42,060 bases of DNA from assembly GCA_014802425.1 (NCBI GenBank), contig JAAVCH010000023.1, forward strand, positions 157,137 to 199,196, written 5' to 3'. The stretch comes from Bacteroides sp. (lineage in GTDB: Bacteria; Bacteroidota; Bacteroidia; Bacteroidales; Muribaculaceae). Position numbers and translations under genes: made by a program. The notes beneath the pieces are model-generated. The model did not search any database. It was given only the letters and a program-made list of their open reading frames with translations, and was not told where the DNA came from. Shown piece after piece: positions 1-8,052 of the stretch (its first letter is position 1; every line of letters begins with the position of its first letter).

Positions 1-267
1 GAGGGTAACAAGGAACGTATCCAGCAGTACCGCGGCGTGGTGATCCGCATCAGCGGCCACGGCGACAAGAAGCGCTTCACAGTGCGCAAGATCTCCGACG
101 GCATCGGAGTGGAGCGTATCTTCCCCATCGAGTCACCCTTCATCGAGTCGATCACTGTCAACAAACTCGGTAAGGTGCGTCGCGCGAAACTCTACTACCT
201 CCGTGGCCTCACAGGCAAGAAGGCCCGCATCAAGGAGCGTCGCGTAAAGAAAAACAAAGAAGCTTGA
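1..267 (+). CDS. rplS: 50S ribosomal protein L19, 3' part
   Basis: This is a structural protein of the large ribosomal subunit at the subunit interface. The reading frame is open from base 1, so the start lies outside the window; about 88 residues are visible, against a usual length of about 115. Typical L19 segments are present: [10 protein letters not shown], then [13 protein letters not shown], then the basic tail [20 protein letters not shown]. The stop codon is at 265-267 and a strong hairpin follows 29 bases later, so this is the last gene of its transcript. The identification is secure; only the N-terminus is missing. Confidence 0.97.
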   Translation, partial: EGNKERIQQYRGVVIRISGHGDKKRFTVRKISDGIGVERIFPIESPFIESITVNKLGKVRRAKLYYLRGLTGKKARIKERRVKKNKEA

Positions 268-296
268 TTTCCCTCCCCGCAGGGAACAGCTAGGAT

Positions 297-338
297 AAAG
301 AGGAGACCCCGCCACATTGTGGCCCGGGTCTCCTCTTT
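297..338. terminator. Terminator of rplS, probably bidirectional
   Basis: A 13-bp perfect stem pairs AAAGAGGAGACCC (297-309) with its complement at 326-338, and the loop holds a further short GCCAC/GTGGC stem. Flanking A and T runs sit on both sides. It can therefore end rplS on the plus strand and the fimbrial operon (stop at 376) on the minus strand. Confidence 0.85.
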
Positions 339-375
339 TCTTGACGCGATACGGTTCAGCCTGACGCAGATGCGC

Positions 376-2331
376 CTAAAAGGAGAGATGGCGCGCGAAA
401 GTCACCGTGGCGTTGTTGAAGTTGTCGTTCTTGATGAGCACGGTGGTCTCGGTGTCCTGTAAGGAGAGGTCGTCAAGGTCAGTCACCGTGCGGAAGCGAC
501 AGCGCACGCGGTGGGTCACGGTGCCGTCGGCGTTGGGGATGGCCGTGCCGTAGTCGTCGAGGTCCGAAGCCACGAGCGGGTCGTTGTACTGGCGCCACGT
601 CACAGTGCGGTCATACTTGATGCGGTCGCCCTGAATGTTGGGGAATCCCGAGGGACCGTAGGCCACCACCATGATGCCGTGCTGCGGGTCGTTCTCTATA
701 TTCTGATGGTCGGACTCCAGAGTGAAGGTCATGGGGAACATTGCCTCCGGAAGATTGTCGGGCAGGTCGAAGAAAATCGTCAGCTCGTCGCCCGCATTCG
801 GTCCGGCCACACCCGGATAGGGGGTGGAATCGTTCCAGTCCGGGAGATTGCCCGCAAACTCCCTGACCTGATTGAGGGTCCATTTACGGTGCAGTATGAG
901 GTTTACGGTGCGTCCGAGTCCGGAGTTCTTCACGAGCGTAAACGACTGCGTGAGCGCCTCCACCCCGGCACCGCGGCAGGTGATCCTGACGTTTCGCCAG
1001 CCGTCGGCGTCGTCGGCGGGAGACATCTCCACGCTTTTTATCACATCTCCCGGCTCAAGACCTATGAAGTTGACGTCGCTGTTGTTATAGGTCGGCGATG
1101 ATGCCGCCAGACTCCTGTAGCGGTAGCGGAAATCGATCGTCTGCTCATCGGGGTCGGTCAGCACCATGGAGGTGAAGTTGACGTACACCACCTCGTTGCC
1201 GTCGGCGATGTTGAGCATCCCCGTGGTCTCGACGTCGAAGGAAAAATTGTTGTAGACCACTCCCTGGGCCGCCGCCAGGGCACTGTCGTACCCCTTGGCG
1301 GCCACGCTCTTCAGCACTATGTCGTAGCGGTAGTTGCGCAGGATGTTGTAATAGCGGAACACTCCCTGGCTGTCGTTCTTCCCGAGGTCGAGCTTATAGT
1401 AGGACTCCTCCGTGTCGCCGTCGCCTCCGTTGACCGACTTGCGGCGCCCCTTGATGATGATGTAGGTATGGCGCAGCGAGTTGAAAGGGCGTTCATAGAT
1501 GTACTTGGGCGCCACGTCGTCGGCCACCACCGGACCCGCCTCCGGATTGGCGAAAGTAAGCAGGGCAGGGGATATCCCCCCGTAGGCGGCCGATATGGAG
1601 CTGTAGGGTCGCGGCGTGTCGGTCCCTTCGTCGAGTAATTCGGGAAATGCATAGGACTGCGATGTCCAGGGGGCGATGGTGCCTGCCGTCGGCTCGTTGA
1701 CCACTGCGAAGCCCGTCAGCTCGAAATTGCTGTCCTCATTGTTGGTCATGGATATGCAGGCGAAATTGCGTATGAGCGCCACGTGGCGGAGCTGTTCCAG
1801 TTCGTCGGTGGGAGTCTCCGTACCCTCCACGATATGTGTGTACCCCTGCGCGAAGGAGAGGCGGCGCCAGTAGGCCGGCGTGCCCCCCTCCGTCTTCAGG
1901 GCGGGAATCACAGAGCCCTCCACACCGTAGCTGACGCTGATGTGCTCGCTCTCCGGCACGGCTATGAGATGGAGTATGCGCGGCTGGTCGGACTTGTTGA
2001 GCTCCACCCTGTACGTCACCCTGTCGGCCTCCGCCGTCTCCTCCTCGGGAGTGTAGAGGGTCTTGAGGGTGTTGGTCAGCGGGTTGCCGTTGTCGTCGAA
2101 TTCCACAAGATAGAGGTGCATGTCCGTGTAATCCGGAGTGGCCGAGAGGGTGCGTGTGGAGAGGCTCTGCATCCCGGGGGTGTCGACGGTAAGGCGGAGC
2201 ACCACCTTGTCCCCCTCGATGCGGGCGAACCTGTCGGCGCCGGCCTGCTCCACCGGAAACTCCTCCACGCTGCATGCCGCCAGCAAAAGCATGGCGGTCA
2301 TCGATATGTATTTAAAGAACTTCTGCTTCAT
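376..2331 (-). CDS. Fimbrial minor/tip subunit-like lipoprotein
   Basis: This is a 651-residue lipoprotein, the last gene of the fimbrial operon. The N-terminus (MKQKFFKYISMTAMLLLAAC) is a lipoprotein signal with the lipobox LAAC. Fimbrillin-like features are a mature N-terminal beta region starting DKVVLRLTVDT, a helix-strand stretch LRHVALIRNFACISM around residue 180, and the motif YYNILRNYRYDIVLKSV near residues 330-345, which matches the R-N-x-x-Y-x-V signature seen where Bacteroidetes fimbrillin domains close. The C-terminal half is made of further beta-rich segments. It begins 7 bases after the stop of the 944-residue subunit, which implies translational coupling. By position it corresponds to the mfa3-mfa5 region of Porphyromonas gingivalis, but I do not see a von Willebrand A domain. 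A DUF4906-type assignment is possible but unverified. Confidence 0.7.
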   Translation of the reverse strand: MKQKFFKYISMTAMLLLAACSVEEFPVEQAGADRFARIEGDKVVLRLTVDTPGMQSLSTRTLSATPDYTDMHLYLVEFDDNGNPLTNTLKTLYTPEEETAEADRVTYRVELNKSDQPRILHLIAVPESEHISVSYGVEGSVIPALKTEGGTPAYWRRLSFAQGYTHIVEGTETPTDELEQLRHVALIRNFACISMTNNEDSNFELTGFAVVNEPTAGTIAPWTSQSYAFPELLDEGTDTPRPYSSISAAYGGISPALLTFANPEAGPVVADDVAPKYIYERPFNSLRHTYIIIKGRRKSVNGGDGDTEESYYKLDLGKNDSQGVFRYYNILRNYRYDIVLKSVAAKGYDSALAAAQGVVYNNFSFDVETTGMLNIADGNEVVYVNFTSMVLTDPDEQTIDFRYRYRSLAASSPTYNNSDVNFIGLEPGDVIKSVEMSPADDADGWRNVRITCRGAGVEALTQSFTLVKNSGLGRTVNLILHRKWTLNQVREFAGNLPDWNDSTPYPGVAGPNAGDELTIFFDLPDNLPEAMFPMTFTLESDHQNIENDPQHGIMVVAYGPSGFPNIQGDRIKYDRTVTWRQYNDPLVASDLDDYGTAIPNADGTVTHRVRCRFRTVTDLDDLSLQDTETTVLIKNDNFNNATVTFARHLSF

Positions 2332-2338
2332 CGCATCG

Positions 2339-5173
2339 TCAGTCTTGCGGGTTTGACTTGGGCTTGTCGCCCCAGGTAAACCGGTAAATGGTGTTGGTGG
2401 TGCTGGGCGAGCCTGAGGAGGGGGTGAGGGTCTCGTCGCCCCAGTACCATTCGTCGTATACGAACCTCGTACGGCCGAGGAAGTTGTTGCCGCTGAAAGG
2501 CGCGAACGGAAGCGTGTAGATGCACGTCGGACTTGAGGCGCTCGTGGGAGGAGGCACTACACTCACCTGCTGGTCGGCTGCCTTTGAATCCGGCACCGCC
2601 ACGGCTCCCTGGGCACACCAGTAGTACCATGTGCCGGCATCCGTCGTGCCGAACAGGCGGGGAATCTTCTGCTGTGCGGCCAGAAGCATGATGTACTCCA
2701 CTTCTCCGAAAGTAGGCAGCCTCCATCGTCCGGCGGGATAGCCGATTTCCTGATATGCCGCCGCACGGCGCCTCGACATCTCTCGGGTAAGGTAGCCCGA
2801 GCTGCCCGCATAGCTTGAGCAGATCCTGAATTTCGGCGCGATGGTGTATTTGTTGTTTTCCCCTTCGCGGGTCGGATAATAGTATTTCAGTGTCCGGGTG
2901 CCTGACTCTCCGAGGGCCGGAGCCGTGGTGAAGCCGTAAAGCACGTATTCGAACGCGCTTGGGTAGCCGTTTATCGTGGGCGAGTTAAGGCGCGTGGAGG
3001 ATTGGGTGAACCGGTAGCCGTTGGCTCTGCTGGTGAAGTACCAGTACTCGGTTTTGAACACATCCTGCGATCCGCCGTCCACCGTATAGGAACCGTTGTC
3101 GTTGGAGAGGTCGTTGTTGATGTTGTACGACCTCGGGTCGCTGATCACGTACTTGTCGCCCAGGTCCTCCGACAGCTGCGTGATGGTGACCAGATACAGG
3201 TTGGGATTCCAGTTGTAATAGACCGGGGGAAAGCCGAGTCCGATGGACCTGTCCCAGTTCCTGTAGTTGTAGATCTGGCGTATGATTTGGGTGTTGCGGT
3301 CGGTGCCGGCCACTGTCGTCACGAAATCCGATCCCTGGGTGAATTTATAGGTGTCGCCGTCCGTACAGTTGCCGTTGACGTATGTGTTTCCGGAGATGGC
3401 GTTGGTCGATTGCTGGTTCTGGAGGTTGTCGCAGTAGTTCTGGACGGCCGTGATGTACATGCCCGGGTACTGCATGATGGTCACGGTCTCCTTGTAAAGG
3501 TTCTTGTCGATGCCGGAGGAGCCGTCGGCCACATCCTTGTGCTGCACCGTGATTTCGTACCTGATGCGTGAGAATTCAAGCTCGTTGGATTGCTTGAAGT
3601 AGGATATCGAGTTGAGCACGGCGTCGAGGGCATTGCGGGAAGCCGGGGTGATGTCGACGAAATAGCGCCCGTCGGAATCCCGCACGTTGCTTATGGCTCC
3701 GGTGTGGAGGCCGTGGGTGAGGGCCACTTCCAGGTTTTCGGCGTTATAGGGAGTCCATATGTTGAGGGCATGGCTAAGGCGCAGGGCGCTGTGGGTGTTG
3801 TCGAAATAGCATTCGTAGACGGGCTCTCCCCCCACTTCGGCCGAGCGGGTGTTCTGGTCCATCGACACATTCACGCCGAACTCCGAGCCCTGGTCGCTGA
3901 AGTTATAGCGGTAGAATGTCATCTTTACGTCGGTCACCACCGTCTCGTGGGAGGTATAGAACTGGATGGAGGTGGATTCCTGATTGTTGACCACATAGTC
4001 GTTCTGGTCCACCACAAGGTAACGGTAGTCCTTGATGTCGACGTCCATGCTCTCGCTCCCCCAGTCGGCCACGTAATAGTCGGCCTCCACCTCGAAGGGC
4101 TCCTCGGGCACGAAGCTTCCGAGCAGGCCCACGTGGAGATAGACGTGGTAGGAATTGTTGCGCACCGTCTCGAACTGGTCGAAGGGCACCACGGGCACAT
4201 GATAGTAGCTCGTGACCCATGTGGCGCCTCCGTCGGATGTCCAGGGCACACTGAGGATCATGAACGTGGCGTGACGCTCGTCGACGGAGTCGGTCCATTT
4301 GTTGGGATACGTGTAGAAGGGCACTCGCTGCTCCCATACGTACTCGCCGTAGGGGTCCTCCTGCTCCTTGTGCGTGAATTCGTATGCAAGGTTGTCCGGA
4401 GTGTTGAAGTAATTTTCATCGGGTATCCCGTCGGTGCCGGGGCGCGGATCGAGCGTGGAGGTCATCACGCCCTGCTGAAGCCGGACGCGCATCCCCTCCA
4501 TGTCGGGGCGCCAGACGATTTCCTCGCCGTTGACGGTCTCGGTGACATTGTCGTCGACATAGAGGGCGAGCGTCACCTTGGCGGCCGAGCGCTTCACGGT
4601 CACTTCCCCCGTGGCGTAATTGCCCGCCTGGGAATACGTCACCTTGCTGTCGCCGTCCATGGCGAAGGAGGCCTGCTCCTTGCGGGAACCGAATGTGGAG
4701 CCTACAGTCATCCGCCGGAGGGCGCTGACGGTCTTCGCGTCGCCCGGATTGACGTTGACGGCTGCGAAGACTCGGCATTCCGAGTCGCCGTTCTCGTTGA
4801 AGAGGCGTGTGGCCAGCTCCGTAGTGAGGGGCACGCGCAGCGTCACCTCGCCGTCGGCGTCAAGATCCTCGAATGTCTGCATATAGACCGGTGGGTCGTC
4901 GTCTGTGCGGTCGCCGGCCGAAGGGGAGAGGCACAGGGTCACCGTTTCGATGAGGTTCTCGTTGAGCTCGTCGATGCCGGGTTCGGTGGCGCGTGTGGTG
5001 TGGAGTCCGCTCTTGAGTGCGAGGGTGATGTAGCCCGCTTCCGGACCGCTGACGGCGCCCGCCGGAGGCTCAAGGGCGTCGGAGCATCCGGTGAAGGCCG
5101 CTCCGGCTCCGGTGAGCAGGATGAGTCCGGTGATTATCCGGAGTAATGCGTTCGTATTTCGTGTGTTGGCCAT
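2339..5173 (-). CDS. Large fimbrial tip-like lipoprotein with C-terminal lectin-like domain
   Basis: This is a 944-residue lipoprotein, the largest protein of the fimbrial operon. The signal peptide ends at the lipobox FTGC (Cys about 29). The N-terminal third has fimbrillin-like features: GYITLALKS, then VTVKRSAAKVTLALYVDD, which matches the R-A-x-A-K-V helix of fimbrillins, then RNNSYHVYLHVGLLG. A long beta-rich middle follows. From about residue 810 the sequence changes to YPAGRWRLPTFGEVEYIMLLA, then TWYYWCAQG and RFVYDEWYWGDE. The W-R-L-P-T-x-x-E pattern with later aromatic W/Y positions is that of C-type-lectin/formylglycine-enzyme-like folds found at the C-termini of secreted Bacteroidetes proteins. 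I infer a tip adhesin whose terminal domain binds a host or microbial ligand. Its start is 9 bases after the preceding stop. The lectin-like fold rests on pattern only. Confidence 0.7.
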   Translation of the reverse strand: MANTRNTNALLRIITGLILLTGAGAAFTGCSDALEPPAGAVSGPEAGYITLALKSGLHTTRATEPGIDELNENLIETVTLCLSPSAGDRTDDDPPVYMQTFEDLDADGEVTLRVPLTTELATRLFNENGDSECRVFAAVNVNPGDAKTVSALRRMTVGSTFGSRKEQASFAMDGDSKVTYSQAGNYATGEVTVKRSAAKVTLALYVDDNVTETVNGEEIVWRPDMEGMRVRLQQGVMTSTLDPRPGTDGIPDENYFNTPDNLAYEFTHKEQEDPYGEYVWEQRVPFYTYPNKWTDSVDERHATFMILSVPWTSDGGATWVTSYYHVPVVPFDQFETVRNNSYHVYLHVGLLGSFVPEEPFEVEADYYVADWGSESMDVDIKDYRYLVVDQNDYVVNNQESTSIQFYTSHETVVTDVKMTFYRYNFSDQGSEFGVNVSMDQNTRSAEVGGEPVYECYFDNTHSALRLSHALNIWTPYNAENLEVALTHGLHTGAISNVRDSDGRYFVDITPASRNALDAVLNSISYFKQSNELEFSRIRYEITVQHKDVADGSSGIDKNLYKETVTIMQYPGMYITAVQNYCDNLQNQQSTNAISGNTYVNGNCTDGDTYKFTQGSDFVTTVAGTDRNTQIIRQIYNYRNWDRSIGLGFPPVYYNWNPNLYLVTITQLSEDLGDKYVISDPRSYNINNDLSNDNGSYTVDGGSQDVFKTEYWYFTSRANGYRFTQSSTRLNSPTINGYPSAFEYVLYGFTTAPALGESGTRTLKYYYPTREGENNKYTIAPKFRICSSYAGSSGYLTREMSRRRAAAYQEIGYPAGRWRLPTFGEVEYIMLLAAQQKIPRLFGTTDAGTWYYWCAQGAVAVPDSKAADQQVSVVPPPTSASSPTCIYTLPFAPFSGNNFLGRTRFVYDEWYWGDETLTPSSGSPSTTNTIYRFTWGDKPKSNPQD

Positions 5174-5182
5174 CGGTCGGTC

Positions 5183-6841
5183 TTACTGTGGGTTTTGGAT
5201 GAATATCAGGTTTTCCACTTCCTTGCCGTATTCGGTGCTTCTGAGCACATTGACCGGCACGGAGAGTCCGCTGGGGAGTGTCACCATCACCTGAAGGGCG
5301 GCGGAGCGGGCCGTGGCGCCCGCGCTCTGGGTGGCCACTACCTTGAAGTCGATCCGGCTCTTGCCGTCGATCACGCCTGTGAGGTAGGGGGTCGTGACGG
5401 GGTTTCCCTCGCTGTCGGTGGTCTGGAACCGTATCACGTCGAGTTCGCCGGTGCGTGTGACGAGGTAGGCCTCCCAGCGTCCTCCGATAGGGGAGGGGAT
5501 GCGGAACGAGCCCGAGGCGGCCTGCGGATAGTCGTTGAGCACCACGTGGCCCGACGTGGCGTCGAGGCTGGCGAATGTGCCGGGCACGAGCGTCAGGGCG
5601 TCTTCGTCGGTCATGCCGATATTGTCGGTGAAGTCCACGACGAGATTCTGCCGCTCCCACGGCTCCACCTCTACGTCGAAGAAGAGGGCGCCACCGTTGC
5701 CTACGGTGATGTTGACGATGACATGGGTGTTGCGTGGGAGCGAGGAGAGGTTGGGGAGGGTGACGGGAGGAAGGTAGCTCTCGCCGTCGAATGATATGGA
5801 GCACCGGAAATCGCCGTCGGCGGAGTTGCCGTAGCTCTCCGGGAAGTAGAGCTGCGGTATGAAGGTATTGGTCCAGTACTTCTCGCGGTCGTCGGGATTC
5901 CACACGGGGAGGTCGCCTACGGCTGAGACAGGCAGATCGGAGGAGAGGGTGAACGTGTATGGGCCCACGGTGGCTCCGGCCGGGAGCATGAAGTCGGTGA
6001 TCGTGCGTCCGCCCATCGGATGGGTCGACTCCGCTTCCTTTGCGGGGCTGTAGACCGTCTCCCTCGGGAACAGGTATTCCCTATCGCCGAGGCCCGTCAC
6101 GCGGATTCTCTTTATCTCAAGGGAATTGTCGCCCTCATAGTCGGCGCTTCTATAGAAATGGAAGGAGAATTTCGATAGGGCGCGGGTGATGAAGAAGTGC
6201 TTCTCCATCGTGATGCTTATATGCTCCGGCTGGGTGCCGCTCGGACGGTCGACGGTGGTGACGGAGTATTTTTCCGTCATCGGCACGGGGGTGTCGCCGT
6301 CGGAGGAGAAGTTGTCGATTACCGGCGCGCCTGCCTGGTCCGCGCTGATGCGGAGCCCTTCGAGAAGCCCGGCGGTGTATTGGGTTCCTGCCGCCAGCGT
6401 CCTTGAAAGGGTATTGCGCGTATCGGCCGGGAGTCCCGCTTCGTTGGCTATGAGGTAGATGTCGTAGGGGGTGGAGAAGTCGACCTTGAACTTCAGGCCC
6501 GACATCGAGGTGACGCCCCCTTCGGAGGGGCTGATGAGGTTGTGGGCGACGGTGGATGTCAGTGTATTGACTATGATGACGCGCAGCGTGTGCATCTTTT
6601 CCGTGTTGAATACGGGAGGATCGAAGACACCGTCGCCGTCGTTGTCGTCGCGGGCCGCGCGTACGCCCGCGCCCCTTTCCGACTCAAGCACTCCTACGCG
6701 CAGAAGCAGGCTGAGTTCCCCCTCCCATTCCTCGGGGCGGGGGTCAGGCTCGCCGGCGTCGCATGTGGAGCAGGCCGCCCCCCCGAGCAGCGTCGCGGAG
6801 AGCAGGAGCAGAGTCAGTATTTTGTGGATCAGACTTTTCAT
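5183..6841 (-). CDS. Fimbrial minor subunit-like lipoprotein (Mfa3 position)
   Basis: This is a 552-residue lipoprotein directly after the mfa2-like gene, the place of mfa3 in P. gingivalis. The signal peptide ends GGAAC (Cys 24) and is followed by a Pro/Glu-rich stretch. Fimbrillin features are KMHTLRVIIVNTLT, FFITRALSKFSFHFYRS near residue 220 (the R-A-L-x-K helix-strand), and LPRNTHVIVNITVGN near residue 375, which is the R-N-x-x-V-x-V closing motif. A further beta domain of about 160 residues follows. It starts 28 bases after the mfa2 stop and ends 9 bases before the next start. The likely role is an accessory or adapter subunit between the shaft and the tip. The family name is inferred from position and motifs, not from a search. 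Confidence 0.65.
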   Translation of the reverse strand: MKSLIHKILTLLLLSATLLGGAACSTCDAGEPDPRPEEWEGELSLLLRVGVLESERGAGVRAARDDNDGDGVFDPPVFNTEKMHTLRVIIVNTLTSTVAHNLISPSEGGVTSMSGLKFKVDFSTPYDIYLIANEAGLPADTRNTLSRTLAAGTQYTAGLLEGLRISADQAGAPVIDNFSSDGDTPVPMTEKYSVTTVDRPSGTQPEHISITMEKHFFITRALSKFSFHFYRSADYEGDNSLEIKRIRVTGLGDREYLFPRETVYSPAKEAESTHPMGGRTITDFMLPAGATVGPYTFTLSSDLPVSAVGDLPVWNPDDREKYWTNTFIPQLYFPESYGNSADGDFRCSISFDGESYLPPVTLPNLSSLPRNTHVIVNITVGNGGALFFDVEVEPWERQNLVVDFTDNIGMTDEDALTLVPGTFASLDATSGHVVLNDYPQAASGSFRIPSPIGGRWEAYLVTRTGELDVIRFQTTDSEGNPVTTPYLTGVIDGKSRIDFKVVATQSAGATARSAALQVMVTLPSGLSVPVNVLRSTEYGKEVENLIFIQNPQ

Positions 6842-6869
6842 TATCGGGAAAAAGTGTGGGTGCGCGCCG

Positions 6870-7880
6870 TCACTGGGTCACGTTGTTTAGGCGCACTACC
6901 CAGTCGTTGATTATGATTTCCACCTCTCCCCAGACGCCGTTCTCGTTGAGGATGAAGGCCAGCCTCCAGCGGTTTTCGCGGTCGAGGAATTCCTGGTCGG
7001 CCATCTTGCGGTAGCGTTCCCCCTTCAGGGCGAGCAGCATCTCCACGATCGGGATGGAGAGCGTGCGTTCGCCGTCGCTCCTGCGGGTCACGGTCAGTGT
7101 GGCTCCGGAACGCTCCATGAGGCGCGGCACGCTGAATTCCGCCCAGCCCACAAGGGCCGGCGTGCCTCCGCTGACGAGGCCTGTCTGCGACTCGCCGCAG
7201 GCCCAGGGGCTGTAGGTGACGTCGCGGTGGGATATTATGTCGTTCAGATAATTGAAATCCGTATTGTTGTCGGTGATGGTGAACACGAAATCATCGGCGT
7301 CGACAGGATCGCCGTTTTCGTTGGCGAGGAGCACGAGGATGTCGTTGGTGTCCCGCATCATCCTCACGAGTCCTTCGGTGTAGTCGGTGTCTGGAGCGGC
7401 TTCGGGCACGGTGATGTCGAGCGCTCCGTAGAAAAGGTTGTGGAGGTCGGTTCCCTCGGGCGACGTTATGAGGGCGTCCGGGAGGTAGACCTGCAGGTCC
7501 TCCATGGATGTTTCCGCAGGAGGTGTGGCGAAGCGGAACGAGGCTTCGGAGCAGTCCATGCCGCCGTAGGCGAGCATGCGGTAGTCGCCGGCGGGAAGGT
7601 CGATGGTCATGCGCCATTCCTCATCGGCTGTCTCGGGACGTCCGGCCGTCTCGGTGCGGAGCCAGTGGCCGTCCCGGTCGTACACCAGCAGGGTCAGGCA
7701 ATCGACCTGCGAGGGGAATGCGTTGGCATATTCCATGTTGTAATCATACACAAAGCGCAGCCTTACTCCCTGCGGACAGGGATCCAGGTCTTCGTGCAGT
7801 CTGTCGCACGACATAAGGCTTGCCGCAGACAGGACCGTGATGCCAGTGAGGAATGTGTATGTCTTTTTCAGTATGCTCAT
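6870..7880 (-). CDS. mfa2: Mfa2/FimB-family fimbrial anchor lipoprotein
   Basis: This is a 336-residue lipoprotein of the FimB/Mfa2 family (PF08842 as I recall it), which anchors type V fimbriae in the outer membrane and limits their length. The signal peptide ends at the lipobox LMSC, followed by DRLHEDLDPCPQGVRLRFVYDYN, which is highly typical of the family. Next come the early domain features FPSQVDCLTLLVYDRDGHW and PAGDYRMLAYGG. The C-terminus ends WVVRLNNVTQ, resembling the WVVRMNDIAF end of the mfa1-like protein. It stands directly downstream of mfa1, as in characterised operons, but behind a 172-base spacer with a strong hairpin. Confidence is high for the family; the symbol is by homology and position. 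Confidence 0.88.
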   Translation of the reverse strand: MSILKKTYTFLTGITVLSAASLMSCDRLHEDLDPCPQGVRLRFVYDYNMEYANAFPSQVDCLTLLVYDRDGHWLRTETAGRPETADEEWRMTIDLPAGDYRMLAYGGMDCSEASFRFATPPAETSMEDLQVYLPDALITSPEGTDLHNLFYGALDITVPEAAPDTDYTEGLVRMMRDTNDILVLLANENGDPVDADDFVFTITDNNTDFNYLNDIISHRDVTYSPWACGESQTGLVSGGTPALVGWAEFSVPRLMERSGATLTVTRRSDGERTLSIPIVEMLLALKGERYRKMADQEFLDRENRWRLAFILNENGVWGEVEIIINDWVVRLNNVTQ

Positions 7881-7917
7881 GCTGCCGGTGTGTGGTTTAG
7901 GTTTTGTAGTAGTATAT

Positions 7918-7970
7918 GGCCGGCGGAGCTGTCAGCTCCTTGAATACGGGGGGAGTGTGCTCCGCCGGCC
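7918..7970 (-). promoter_or_regulatory. Strong RNA hairpin in the mfa1-mfa2 spacer
   Basis: A perfect 12-bp GC-rich stem pairs GGCCGGCGGAGC (7918-7929) with its complement at 7959-7970 around a 29-base loop. It lies in the 172-base spacer between the major fimbrillin and the anchor gene; all other spacers in the operon are 7 to 55 bases. No T-tract follows on the minus strand, so it is not a standard terminator. A second small hairpin (CCGCC/GGCGG, 8019-8033) lies just after the mfa1 stop. I infer a 3' stabiliser or partial terminator for mfa1 mRNA that would keep the shaft subunit in excess. Confidence 0.55.
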
Positions 7971-8052
7971 CGGTTTTATGAATGGTTGTCGGGGTGAGAT
8001 GTCCGCTTTCGCGGGGTGCCGCCGCGCAGGCGGTGTCAGTTCAGGGGGCGCG

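Noticed and set aside
3590-5146. Long plus-strand open frame (518 codons) opposite the large fimbrial tip subunit
   Set aside because: Val/Gly/His-rich translation with no domain pattern; the minus-strand frame has a lipoprotein signal, operon spacing and fimbrillin motifs.
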